Source: Pseudomonadota bacterium (GTDB lineage: Bacteria; Pseudomonadota; Alphaproteobacteria; Sphingomonadales; Sphingomonadaceae). From it: a DNA stretch of 64,000 bases. Position 1 is the first letter of the stretch. Each line of letters starts with the position of its first letter. The DNA lies in NCBI GenBank assembly GCA_023422695.1, contig JAFAGN010000234.1, forward strand, positions 1-64,000. The letters run 5' to 3'. Positions 15,751-24,297 of this stretch are shown here, one piece after another. Made by a program: the position numbers and the translations under genes. The notes below the pieces were generated by a model. The model was given only the letters and a program-made list of their open reading frames with translations. It was not told where the DNA came from and searched no databases.

Positions 15751-17181
15751 CTATTCGATCCCGATACGCCCTTTGTACTGCGCGCGAATGGCGCTTGGAT
15801 CATATCCTTTTCCCGACTTGAAGACGATGGCGGGCTTCCGCATCGCCCGCGGGTCGCTGGCGAGATCGCCGTGCAGGAACACGAGGTCGGCTCGTTTTCC
15901 AACCTCTATCGATCCGATATCTTGCGCTCGCCCGAGATAAATGGCGCCATTCAGCGTCATGACCCGGATCGCTTCGGCCATTGTGAATCCGGCCTCGATC
16001 ATGAGTTCGTACTGCCGAGCGGTTGCGCTCCCCGGCACCACGCCGCCGAAACCCGTCGGATCGGAACCCGCCAGCAATAATCCTCCCTCGCGCACGAAAC
16101 GGCGCTCCATCCGGCCAAGCCGTGGCAGGAGTTCCGCAACCGCCGGTCCAAAGGGTGAAGCCCGGGCCGCCGCCGCCGTCGTAGTAAAAAACTGTTTAAG
16201 CCCGTCGGAAAGGGGAACGAGCGCGTCTTCGTCGGGTAGCGGGCGATCGGCGGCAAGCGTTTCAAAGATTGCGAGCGTCGATGTCAGCGCGACCTTGTTG
16301 TCGATGAGGATGCGGATCAGTCGCCCGATTTCGGCCCCATCCGGGTCGAGCCGATTGAGTGCCTTGATGCGTTCGATCCATGGCGGGCAGGCGCCGGGGG
16401 TGCGATCGGAAACGAAATCGCTCGCACTGGCGAAGGAATGTTCGATGTTGTCGATACCCGCCCGGGCTGCCTCCGCATAGCTTGCCGCGCAAAGATGCCC
16501 CGTAACGCGAATTCCGTTCCGATGGGCCGCGGCGATCGTCGCGGTGAGCGCGTCCGGTTTCAGATTTTCATAGGCCTTGAACGATGTCACGCCCTCGTCC
16601 GCCCAATAGTCGACATAGCGCGCCGCGCGTTGGGCGCTATCGATGACGGGCATTCGGGCGACCGATGGAGGACTGCCCTCCAGATACGCGCCGGTGACGT
16701 CGATGTCCGGGCCGATCTGGGCGTTCGCCGCGACAGCGCGCGCCGTGGCAAGGTCGGCATAGGGGTCGATTGATCCCGCGGTTCTGATCGTGGTGGCGCC
16801 GCCAGCCAGATACAGCCGCGAAAACGCCTCCGGATCGGCGAAATATCCCCCGGTGGAATCGGGGTAGAACAGATGTTCGTGCATCATGACAAAGCCGGGA
16901 AGCAGGGTGCCTCCGTCACCCTCGATCATCACATAGTCGGGGGAAATTGATCCGGTCTGTGCGGGAAAGAGCGAAACGATGCGGCCTGCACGGATCAATA
17001 TGGTCATGTTGGGCCGTGGCGCCGCTCCGGTGCCGTCGGTGACGGTAACACCCGTGATCGCAATCGCATCTTCCGTCCTCAAAATAGGGTCGGCATCTTG
17101 CGTGTTTTGCGCGGCAGCATGCGGCGGCACGGCGCCGGTCGAAATCAGCGCCAGCAGTGTTGCAACGACATATCTGATCAT
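15751..17181 (-). CDS. secreted metal-dependent amidohydrolase (imidazolonepropionase/prolidase-like)
   Basis: A 476-residue amidohydrolase-superfamily protein with a signal peptide (cleavage near HAAAQN). It shows the metal-site HxH (GFVMMHEHLFY, His about 101 and 103), a candidate carboxylated Lys (TSFKAYENL), metal His residues in GHLCAA and NIEHSF, and the catalytic Asp in AGSDPTGFGG. The usual two beta-sandwich flanks are present (ITGVTVTDGTG at the start, IEVGKRADLVFLHGD at the end). It probably hydrolyses a cyclic amide, lactam or peptide in the periplasm. The start at 17181 follows GAGGAG. It is divergent from the MarR gene, whose product is the obvious candidate regulator. Confidence 0.88.
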   Translation of the reverse strand: MIRYVVATLLALISTGAVPPHAAAQNTQDADPILRTEDAIAITGVTVTDGTGAAPRPNMTILIRAGRIVSLFPAQTGSISPDYVMIEGDGGTLLPGFVMMHEHLFYPDSTGGYFADPEAFSRLYLAGGATTIRTAGSIDPYADLATARAVAANAQIGPDIDVTGAYLEGSPPSVARMPVIDSAQRAARYVDYWADEGVTSFKAYENLKPDALTATIAAAHRNGIRVTGHLCAASYAEAARAGIDNIEHSFASASDFVSDRTPGACPPWIERIKALNRLDPDGAEIGRLIRILIDNKVALTSTLAIFETLAADRPLPDEDALVPLSDGLKQFFTTTAAAARASPFGPAVAELLPRLGRMERRFVREGGLLLAGSDPTGFGGVVPGSATARQYELMIEAGFTMAEAIRVMTLNGAIYLGRAQDIGSIEVGKRADLVFLHGDLASDPRAMRKPAIVFKSGKGYDPSAIRAQYKGRIGIE

Positions 17182-17235
17182 TTTTTGGCTCCTCTTGCAT
17201 CTGCGGTGAGGCCTGACCGAACCGGCTTGCGAATC

Positions 17236-17256
17236 ATATACAATCAATTGTACAAT
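17236..17256. promoter_or_regulatory. candidate MarR operator between amidohydrolase and marR genes
   Basis: TACAA (17239-17243) and TTGTA (17248-17252) form an inverted repeat with a four-base spacer, and the overlapping TTGTACAA is itself a palindrome. It lies in the 113-base divergent region, 40-60 bases from both starts, where an autoregulatory MarR protein would be expected to bind. Confidence 0.5.
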
Positions 17257-17294
17257 AAGCTGCATAACTGATGAGGCAAGAGATTGGCTGATTT

Positions 17295-17795
17295 ATGCGG
17301 GCGACGGATTTTATAGCAACGCATCAGCTTCGCGACGCCTTCGTCGCCAACCTGCTCGACACACTGGTCAACCAGATTGTCGAGCAAGGGGATGATCTTT
17401 TGCGGCAAGCGGGGGTTGTCTTTCCCTCTCGTTCGGCCTCAACGGTGCTGTTGCTCGGAGGTGGCAGGGACCTGTCGGTCGCGGATATTGCGAAGACCCT
17501 TGGCCATCCGCACCAATTGGCGACGCAGCGAGTGGACATGTTGATCGCACTGGGCATCGCCAAGCGCGTCGACGATCCGGGTGACGGGCGGCGAAAGGTT
17601 GTCCGGCTCACGCCGAAAGGGCGGCGACAGCTTCAAAAACTTGAGGCCACCCTCGTGCTGGCCCGCTCTGCGATCGCCGCGCTTTTCGAAGAGACAGGGT
17701 GCGACCTTTCGGCAGCCGCCCTGCGCGCGATGCAGGCGCTCGAGACCAAGTCGCTGCTCGAACGCAGCCGTGCGATCGCGGCGAAGGCTGAATAG
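17295..17795 (+). CDS. MarR family transcriptional regulator
   Basis: A 166-residue winged-helix protein. The N-terminal helix (TLVNQIVEQGDDLLRQAG) precedes a helix-turn-helix with LSVADIAKTLGHPHQLATQR, then the wing RVDDPGDGRRKVVRLTPKG, which is the usual MarR D-x-R-x-x-x-V-x-L-T signature. MarR proteins are dimeric repressors released by small aromatic or other ligands. It starts 113 bases from the divergent amidohydrolase and is followed after 14 bases by the MBL-fold lipoprotein, which it probably controls as well. Confidence 0.88.
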   Translation: MRATDFIATHQLRDAFVANLLDTLVNQIVEQGDDLLRQAGVVFPSRSASTVLLLGGGRDLSVADIAKTLGHPHQLATQRVDMLIALGIAKRVDDPGDGRRKVVRLTPKGRRQLQKLEATLVLARSAIAALFEETGCDLSAAALRAMQALETKSLLERSRAIAAKAE

Positions 17796-17809
17796 AGGAG
17801 CCCGCCAAC

Positions 17810-18754
17810 ATGTCGCCTTTCAAGTCCATTTGTCTTCTCGTGACCGCGACCTTTTGCATCGCGGGTTGTGGCCGAACCGTGTCGATCGAGGCGCAAAGAG
17901 GTCCGCAATTATTTGCCGAGCGTTGGCGAAGCGGCGATGCGACGACCGAGCCGGCGCTTCAAACGCAGGCCATCGACGAACGGACCTTCGCAATCCGTCA
18001 ATCGATCAGGACGACCTTCGAGGCGCCGTTCGTGTATCTTTTGATAGGGCGCGATCGCGCGTTGCTGATCGACACCGGCGTTGCGGGTTCGGCGCTGCGA
18101 ATCGAAGTGGATCGTCTGCTGAAAGAACGAGGCGGGGAAGTTGGCAGGTCGCTCCCACTGATCGTCATGCATACGCATGGACACAGCGACCACGTCGGCG
18201 GGGATGCAGGTTTCAAGGATCGCCCAGCCACACAAATCGTCGGACATGGCCAAGAGGAGGTGGTGAACTTCTTCGGTCTTGGCAGCTGGCCGCATCGCTC
18301 CGTGGCGCTCGATCTGGGCGAGCGATTGGTGGATATCGTTCCTACGCCCGGCCATCATGCCGCACATGTCATGGTTTATGATCGTGCGACCCGCATCCTA
18401 TTCGGCGGCGATGCCGTTTACCCAGGAATTCTGCGCTTTCAATGCGCGGCGGCGACCGAGTATCTCGCCTCGATCAAGCGCGTGATCGCGTTTTCTGAGC
18501 GCAATGACATCAAGTGGATTCTCGGCGGGCATATCGAGATGAAGGCTGCGGCGGGCGAATATTTCGAATCGCAAGACGTGCCGAGGAGCAATGAACGCCG
18601 ACTCGAACTGCCGTCATCCGTTCTGCGCGAAATTCGAGACTCGCTCGTGGAAATGGGCGATCGACCGCGGGTAAAGGCGTTTCCCGATTTTCTGCTGTTC
18701 CCCCACCCGGCCGACCCGGGTGGACGCCAACCCCCGGATTGGTGCGACGCGTAA
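17810..18754 (+). CDS. metallo-beta-lactamase-fold hydrolase, lipoprotein
   Basis: A 314-residue protein with a lipoprotein signal (lipobox IAGC, Cys20). The MBL metal motif HxHxDH is HGHSDH (His123, His125, Asp127, His128); PTPGHH and FGGDAVY supply the remaining ligands. It is therefore a periplasmic, probably binuclear zinc hydrolase of the glyoxalase II/lactonase/arylsulfatase-like group. Clustering with a secreted amidohydrolase and a MarR regulator suggests the pair attack one exogenous ester, lactone or lactam. AGGAG lies upstream of the ATG. Confidence 0.88.
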   Translation: MSPFKSICLLVTATFCIAGCGRTVSIEAQRGPQLFAERWRSGDATTEPALQTQAIDERTFAIRQSIRTTFEAPFVYLLIGRDRALLIDTGVAGSALRIEVDRLLKERGGEVGRSLPLIVMHTHGHSDHVGGDAGFKDRPATQIVGHGQEEVVNFFGLGSWPHRSVALDLGERLVDIVPTPGHHAAHVMVYDRATRILFGGDAVYPGILRFQCAAATEYLASIKRVIAFSERNDIKWILGGHIEMKAAAGEYFESQDVPRSNERRLELPSSVLREIRDSLVEMGDRPRVKAFPDFLLFPHPADPGGRQPPDWCDA

Positions 18755-19225
18755 TCGGCGTCGACGGCAACGGCCAAGCCGAAAATTTCGTTGGCGCCAT
18801 GCCTTCTTTGCGGGGCGGATACAATGCTCTGCAATCGTCGAAGCTGACGTCGTCGATATGTTTGCGGAGCAAGGGACGCTGCGATGGGAAAGCCCATCAA
18901 CGGCTGGCCGCCGGTCCCGGCAAGGCGCTGCGTCGTACATGCAGGTTTGGCCTGACCGTGGTGACCCCTACGGGAGGGGTCGGATGGGCTAGAAGCCCAC
19001 GGTTTTCTGTCATTTTCTGCGACGTGAGACGACGCATGTGTACTCGGTAGGTGTACTCACTATTGCGAGCACGCTGCCCCGATAACCGTTGGTGAGGTGG
19101 TCTGTAAAGGCTGCTTTGTGCGTCAACGTCCCCATTAGCGGGACGACTCATTAATCATAGCCAGAAGAGAGCAGTCGCAGCGCAGACGACGGCGGAGAAG
19201 AAACTCTTCGCGCACTGATGGTAGC
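18755..19225. other. intergenic stretch with two hairpins, no gene supported
   Basis: I see no convincing coding frame here. At 18963-18981 GACCCC and GGGGTC can pair, followed by a second small hairpin (GGGCT/AGCCC, 18986-18998); together they may terminate the MBL transcript although no T-run follows. The remaining sequence is of lower GC and may be a remnant of a lost gene. Confidence 0.4.
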
Positions 19226-19450
19226 TTAGTGAGACCCTTTACCAGTCCTACCCGTAATCTTGCCGCTCTCGACGGCGCGACGAAGCCAAAAATTCTCAAG
19301 CATCGCCGATAAGAGCCGTTCGCGAGCTTCGCCTGTCTGGCCTATCAAATTGCGACGGTGCTCATCTTCCCGGCCGATAAGGAACTGGACGATTTTTTCT
19401 TCAATGGTCATCGAACCTTCAGTTGGCGACGCTGTTTTTGCGCTCATCAT
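19226..19450 (-). CDS. small hypothetical protein
   Basis: A 74-residue protein, mostly charged and helical (TIEEKIVQFLIGREDEHRRN, then GEARERLLSAMLENFWLRRA), with no membrane segment. The start has AAGGATG upstream of a double ATG. I do not recognise it. It stands alone between the MBL gene and cluster A, so it could be a remnant or a small regulatory protein. A shorter form starts at the internal ATG (residue 14). Confidence 0.5.
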   Translation of the reverse strand: MMSAKTASPTEGSMTIEEKIVQFLIGREDEHRRNLIGQTGEARERLLSAMLENFWLRRAVESGKITGRTGKGSH

Positions 19451-19637
19451 CTCATCCTTTGGCGGTGCTAAACCAAATCCACGCTAAATTTTCGCCGATT
19501 GCACGCTGGTCCTCAGGCAGAGTCGCCACAGCAGCTGCAGAATTTGAAAAACACCATAGAAAATAGCTGCCCGTTATCGCGACGTTTAGTGAATGAACGC
19601 AGATCGCTGCGGTGACAAATCCAGTCAGGCCTTGGGA

Positions 19638-20834
19638 TCACGTATCGGTCCTCTGGTAAAGCGTTACAACGCAAGCTCCGCCAAGCCCGAGATTATGCTG
19701 TAGTGCATGGCGTACACCCTCCACCTGCCGGGCGTCCGCTGTTCCGCGAAGCTGATGGATCAACTCATAGCATTGCGCAAGCCCCGTCGCGCCCAGCGGG
19801 TGTCCTTTCGACATCAGGCCGCCCGACGGATTGGTTACGACGCGTCCACCGTAGCTATTGTCGCCATCAGCAATGAATTTTGATGCTTCTCCTTCGGGGC
19901 AGAGCCCCAAACCTTCGTAGGTGATGAGCTCATTGTGAGCAAAACAATCGTGCAGCTCGACGACGCCGATATCCTGCGGTCCCACGCCAGCGGTTTCATA
20001 GACGGCTTGTGCGGCTCGTTTGGTCATGTCGGACCCAACGAGCGCGATCATGCTCTTCGGCGCAAATGTGGACGGCATATCGGTCGTCATCGACTGCGCC
20101 GCGATTTTTACCTTCGGGGTCAGGCCGTGGCGTACCGCGAAATCCCGCGAGACAAGAAGTGCGGCGGCACCCCCGCAGGTCGGCGGGCAGGCCATGGGGC
20201 GCGTCATGACTCCCGGCCAAATAACCGGCGCGTTGAGCACCTCTTCCTCCGTCATTTCATTGCGGAAAACGGATAGCGGGTTTTTGGCGGCATGGCGGCT
20301 CGCCTTGGCACGGATCTTGGCAAAATCTCGGATCGTCGTGCCATATTTTTCCATATGCTCGCGGCCTGCGCCGCCAAAATATCGCAGCGCCAGCGGCAAG
20401 TCGACATCGACAAGCTGGTCGCATGCTTGGTCGAAGTCGGCGAACGGGCTGGGTCGATCAGCGAAATTGCTGCTGATCGCGCCAGGGCTCATCTGTTCGA
20501 AACCCACGGCAAGAACACATTCGGCAGAACCCGAGGCGATGGCTTGCCGGGCAAGGAAAAGCGCGCTCGAACCGGTGGAACAATTGTTATTGACGTTGAT
20601 CACCGGAATGCCGGTCATGCCTGCGCCATAAACGACGCGCTGTCCGCAGCAGCTGTCACCAAAAACATAGCCAGCATAGGCTTGTTCGACATTGGCGTAA
20701 CCAATGCCGGCGTCGGCGAGCGCAAGTTGAACCGCCGCGCGGCCCATTTCATCATAGGTTGCACCTGCGCTGGGCTTCGTAAACGGCACCATGCCCACGC
20801 CGGCGACCAGAACTTCACGCATTGCTTCAGACAT
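19638..20834 (-). CDS. SCP-x type thiolase (acetyl-CoA acyltransferase)
   Basis: A 398-residue thiolase of the lipid-transfer-protein (SCP-x) branch. The nucleophilic Cys is Cys85 in NNNCSTGSS; HDCFAHNE and GHPLGATG supply the other active-site residues. SCP-x thiolases cleave 3-oxoacyl-CoA with branched or steroid-type side chains in peroxisomal and actinobacterial sterol degradation. Start 20834 is preferred over 20840 because AAGGAG is seven bases before it. It is the last gene of the minus-strand trio with the CoA transferase/racemase-like gene and the acyl-CoA dehydrogenase, and probably performs the terminal thiolysis in cluster A. Confidence 0.92.
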   Translation of the reverse strand: MSEAMREVLVAGVGMVPFTKPSAGATYDEMGRAAVQLALADAGIGYANVEQAYAGYVFGDSCCGQRVVYGAGMTGIPVINVNNNCSTGSSALFLARQAIASGSAECVLAVGFEQMSPGAISSNFADRPSPFADFDQACDQLVDVDLPLALRYFGGAGREHMEKYGTTIRDFAKIRAKASRHAAKNPLSVFRNEMTEEEVLNAPVIWPGVMTRPMACPPTCGGAAALLVSRDFAVRHGLTPKVKIAAQSMTTDMPSTFAPKSMIALVGSDMTKRAAQAVYETAGVGPQDIGVVELHDCFAHNELITYEGLGLCPEGEASKFIADGDNSYGGRVVTNPSGGLMSKGHPLGATGLAQCYELIHQLRGTADARQVEGVRHALQHNLGLGGACVVTLYQRTDT

Positions 20835-20857
20835 TCTCATTCTCCTTGGTCAAGACG

Positions 20858-22000
20858 TCAGGCGATGACGCCGACATCGCGCAGCTGCGCCAATTCGGCG
20901 GGCGAATAGCCGATTTCTTCCCAGAGCCTATTCGCTTGCGAGGGATCCTTTGACATCGGCTGTGGCACAGCGGTTTGGGTTCGCGAGTAACGCGGAGCCG
21001 GCGCGGGCTGGACGACGCCATCGACGGTTACAAACGTTCCTCTCGCTTCATTATGCGGGTGCGCAGGCGCTTCATCCATTGACAGCACCGGCGCAAAACA
21101 GGCGTCGCTATATTCGAGCACTTCACACCATTGGGCGCGCGTTTTGGTCCGGAAAAGTGCTTCCAGCTTATTCTTGAGCCGAGGCCAGCTGCGTGGATCA
21201 TTCTGGGCGACAAAGTCGCCATCGTCTGCCAGATCAAGTCGCGCGATCAGCTCTTTGTAAAATTGCGGCTCGACGGGCGCGATCGCGATGTGCTTCCCAT
21301 CGGCGGTTTCATAGCATTCATAATAATGCGCGCCGGTATCCAAGAAATTTGACCCACGCTTGTCTTGCCAGCGCTTGCTGGCGCGCAGCGACCAGATCAT
21401 TGTCGCCAAGACCGCACTGCCGTCGGTCATTGCGCAATCCACAACCTGCCCCTGACCGGTGGTACGCGCGGACAGCAGCGCAGCAACCATCCCGAACGCC
21501 AGCATCATGCCGCCGCCCCCGAAATCGCCAAGCAGGTTCATCGGCGGTGTCGGCTTGTCATCGGCCCGGCCGCACGCATCGAGCACGCCGGACAGCGCGA
21601 TATAGTTCAGATCATGACCTGCCGCCTGCGCATAAGGTCCTTCCTGGCCCCAACCCGTCATGCGGCCATAGACAAGGCGCGGATTTGCGGCGAGCGCCGG
21701 TTGGGGACCGAGGCCGAGCCGCTCCATCACGCCGGGACGAAACCCCTCGATAAGACCGGCAGCGGATGCGATGAGGCGGAGAGCCGCCTCGACCCCTGCC
21801 GGCTGTTTGAGATCGATATTCACCGCCGTGCGGGACCGATTCAACAGATCTCGCGTGGGATCGCCCACAAGGCTCTGGCCACCGGGGCGATCGATCCGGA
21901 TCACCTCAGCACCATGGTCGGCGAGCATCATGCCGCAAAACGGACCGGGCCCAAGCCCAGCGATCTCGACGATACGGATACCGGAAAGAGGACCCGTCAC
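20858..22000 (-). CDS. alpha-methylacyl-CoA racemase-like, CaiB/BaiF family
   Basis: A 380-residue CaiB/BaiF-family protein. The racemase active-site pair is visible: His129 in GHDLNYIALSG and Asp159 in LLGDFGGGGM, at nearly the same positions as the catalytic His126/Asp156 of mycobacterial alpha-methylacyl-CoA racemase. The enzyme would epimerise the alpha-methyl centre of branched acyl-CoAs so that a stereospecific dehydrogenase can act. The start is GTG at 22000, overlapping the dehydrogenase stop as GTGA, so the two are translationally coupled. A CoA-transferase role is possible but the His/Asp pair favours racemase. Confidence 0.88.
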   Translation of the reverse strand: MTGPLSGIRIVEIAGLGPGPFCGMMLADHGAEVIRIDRPGGQSLVGDPTRDLLNRSRTAVNIDLKQPAGVEAALRLIASAAGLIEGFRPGVMERLGLGPQPALAANPRLVYGRMTGWGQEGPYAQAAGHDLNYIALSGVLDACGRADDKPTPPMNLLGDFGGGGMMLAFGMVAALLSARTTGQGQVVDCAMTDGSAVLATMIWSLRASKRWQDKRGSNFLDTGAHYYECYETADGKHIAIAPVEPQFYKELIARLDLADDGDFVAQNDPRSWPRLKNKLEALFRTKTRAQWCEVLEYSDACFAPVLSMDEAPAHPHNEARGTFVTVDGVVQPAPAPRYSRTQTAVPQPMSKDPSQANRLWEEIGYSPAELAQLRDVGVIA

Positions 22001-23142
22001 AGCGAGCGCCCCACGATTTCCTTCATGATCTCCGAAGTGCCGCCATAAATACGTTGTACGCGCGCGTCGCGCCACAGCCTTGCGATCACATATTCATTCA
22101 TATACCCTGCACCGCCATGCAATTGCAGGGCGCTATCGACGATCTCCCACTGCGTTTCCGTATGCCAAAGCTTGGCCGCCGATGCCTCCGGCGCGGTGAG
22201 CCTCCCGTCGAGGTGACGCAGTAGCGCCCAATCGAGATGAGCCCAGCCCACTTGCAGCTTCGTTTTCAGATCGGCGAGGGTGAAGCGTGTGTTCTGGAAA
22301 TCGAATATTGTCTTGCCGAATGCCTTGCGATCTTTGGTAAAAGTTACCGCTTCGTCGAAGGCGCGCTGCGCAGCGGCTTGCGCCGCAACCGCTAATGAGA
22401 GCCGCTCCTGTGCAAGCTGGCTCATCAAATAGGCAAAGCCGCGATTCTCCTCACCGAGAAGATTTTCCAAGGGGACACGGACATCCTGAAAGAACAATTC
22501 CGAGGTGTCGCCGGAATGTTGCCCGATTTTGTCGAGATTGCGCCCGCGGGTAAATCCCTCGCGATCCGCCTCGACGAGCAGCAGCGATGTGCCTTTCGCG
22601 CCCAGCGAGACATCGGTCTTTGCAACGACAATGACGAGATCGGCATTCTGGCCATTGGTGATATAAGTTTTGGCGCCGCTGAGCAGGTATTGATCGCTCT
22701 GGCGCTGCGCGGTGGTGCGGATGCCTTGCAGATCGGACCCCGCGCCGGGTTCGGTCATCGCGATTGCGGTGATCAGTTCACCCGAGATCATGCGCGGTAA
22801 ATAGAGCTGCTTTTGCGCTTCGGTGCCGTAGTGGACAATATAATCCACTACGATATCGGACTGCAGCGATGTCCCCGATAGCGTGCCCGCCATATAGCCA
22901 ATTTCTTCGTCGATGATGGCGTTGTATCGAAAGTCCAGGCCTAGCCCGCCATATTCTTCCGGGACCGTCGGGCAGAGCAGACCGGCTTCCCCACAGGCGC
23001 GCCAAAAGGATCGATCGATAATCCCTTCCGCTTCCCAACGGTCGAAATGCGGCAGAAACTCGCGCTCCAGGAACTTCCGTACCGTGTCGCGAAACATGTC
23101 ATGATCCGAAGTGTAGGCCGTGCGCCCGTCCATTTGCAGCAT
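21997..23142 (-). CDS. acyl-CoA dehydrogenase, long/branched-chain type
   Basis: A 381-residue FAD enzyme that introduces the 2,3-double bond in acyl-CoA. FAD-contact motifs are AMTEPGAGSDLQG and YITNGQNADL. The catalytic Glu is in QERLSL (about residue 246), as in isovaleryl- and long-chain dehydrogenases, whereas the medium-chain site is Gly (YGGTSEIMK). That position favours branched or bulky substrates, in line with the racemase beside it. Three starts are possible; 23142 follows GGGGAAG, with an alternative TTG at 23154 and ATG at 23133. It is divergent from the LysR gene (135-base gap). Confidence 0.92.
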   Translation of the reverse strand: MLQMDGRTAYTSDHDMFRDTVRKFLEREFLPHFDRWEAEGIIDRSFWRACGEAGLLCPTVPEEYGGLGLDFRYNAIIDEEIGYMAGTLSGTSLQSDIVVDYIVHYGTEAQKQLYLPRMISGELITAIAMTEPGAGSDLQGIRTTAQRQSDQYLLSGAKTYITNGQNADLVIVVAKTDVSLGAKGTSLLLVEADREGFTRGRNLDKIGQHSGDTSELFFQDVRVPLENLLGEENRGFAYLMSQLAQERLSLAVAAQAAAQRAFDEAVTFTKDRKAFGKTIFDFQNTRFTLADLKTKLQVGWAHLDWALLRHLDGRLTAPEASAAKLWHTETQWEIVDSALQLHGGAGYMNEYVIARLWRDARVQRIYGGTSEIMKEIVGRSL

Positions 23143-23277
23143 CGTCTTCCCCAATCATTCCCATCGCCGCGCCGGTTTGTGGCGGCGTCAAAATTGCATC
23201 GACACACATCTTCGACGCGAGATATGCCGCCCGTCAAATTCATTGTTTGGACGTAACATTCCTGCTAGTTATGGCAG

Positions 23278-24183
23278 ATGCTCGACCCACGTTTGAACCA
23301 TGTTGTTGCCGTGGCCCACCGCGGTTCCTTTACCAAAGCCGCCCAAAGCGTCGGGGTTACGCAATCAGGCATCACCAAGAGCATCGCTGATCTCGAGCGC
23401 GAGCTAGGCTATTCGATCTTCTATCGCACTTCGCGGGGCGCGCTTCTGACCGAAGAGGGCCGCGAGTTCGTTGAGCGTGCCGCGCGTCTGTTGGAAGACG
23501 CCAAATCTCTGCTGAAGGGGAGTAGAGATCGCGCCGATCCCTATGCCGGGGTTTTGCGGGTCGGCGTTTGTCCTGCCTCGCTGGAGTGGTTGTTGGCGGA
23601 TCCGCTCTCGCTGCTGCTTTCAAGACACGGTGGCATCAAGTTCGAAATCATCGGCGCCAGCTTCGAGCGTATGATCCAGTTGCTAAGAAACGGCAGCGTC
23701 GATGTGGCGATAGGCTTTGAGGCGGCCTTCGCAGAATGGAGCGACATCCGGCGCGAACGCATCGCTATTCTGCAAGGGGCATTATTTGCACGAAAGCATC
23801 ATCCCATCGTGGTGAAGGCGCCCATTACCACGAGCGACCTTGCCGCCTATGACTTTGTCGTTCCCTCCGATTCCCGGCCTTACGGCATCGTTATTCGCGA
23901 ACTGTACGAAAGCCGCGGGATCGAGTGGCAAAAGCATCTGCACATCGTGGACAGCTTTCCTATCGTCAGGCGTATCGTCGCGACGTCGGACGTGATCGGC
24001 GTAACGACCGCCGAATATAGCGCGTCAGCGGCATTTGCCGCCAGCTTTGACCTTATTCGGGGAATTAATCCGTTCGAGCCATCGCCCCTTTGTTGCGCTG
24101 TGCGCTCGCGCTGGGAGCCAAAGCCTGCGGTTCGGGCGTTCCTGCAGGTGATGCGCGAGCGCTTGTCGAAGAAGGTTTCATGA
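23278..24183 (+). CDS. LysR family transcriptional regulator
   Basis: A 301-residue regulator with the N-terminal winged helix (GSFTKAAQSVGVTQSGITKSI) and a C-terminal periplasmic-binding-protein-like effector domain. It faces the acyl-CoA dehydrogenase gene across about 135 bases, the usual arrangement for a LysR activator and its target, and sits just before the TonB receptor. It is the best candidate regulator of cluster A. The ATG at 23278 has no obvious Shine-Dalgarno. Confidence 0.9.
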   Translation: MLDPRLNHVVAVAHRGSFTKAAQSVGVTQSGITKSIADLERELGYSIFYRTSRGALLTEEGREFVERAARLLEDAKSLLKGSRDRADPYAGVLRVGVCPASLEWLLADPLSLLLSRHGGIKFEIIGASFERMIQLLRNGSVDVAIGFEAAFAEWSDIRRERIAILQGALFARKHHPIVVKAPITTSDLAAYDFVVPSDSRPYGIVIRELYESRGIEWQKHLHIVDSFPIVRRIVATSDVIGVTTAEYSASAAFAASFDLIRGINPFEPSPLCCAVRSRWEPKPAVRAFLQVMRERLSKKVS

Positions 24184-24297
24184 CTTCCAGTCATGCCTAT
24201 GCACAAGAATGAATTAGACGCCTGTCACAGGGCATAGCATCATCTTTCCCGGTACTCTGCGAGAAAAACAGCAAGGGGCCACGGAGAGGAAATGACG

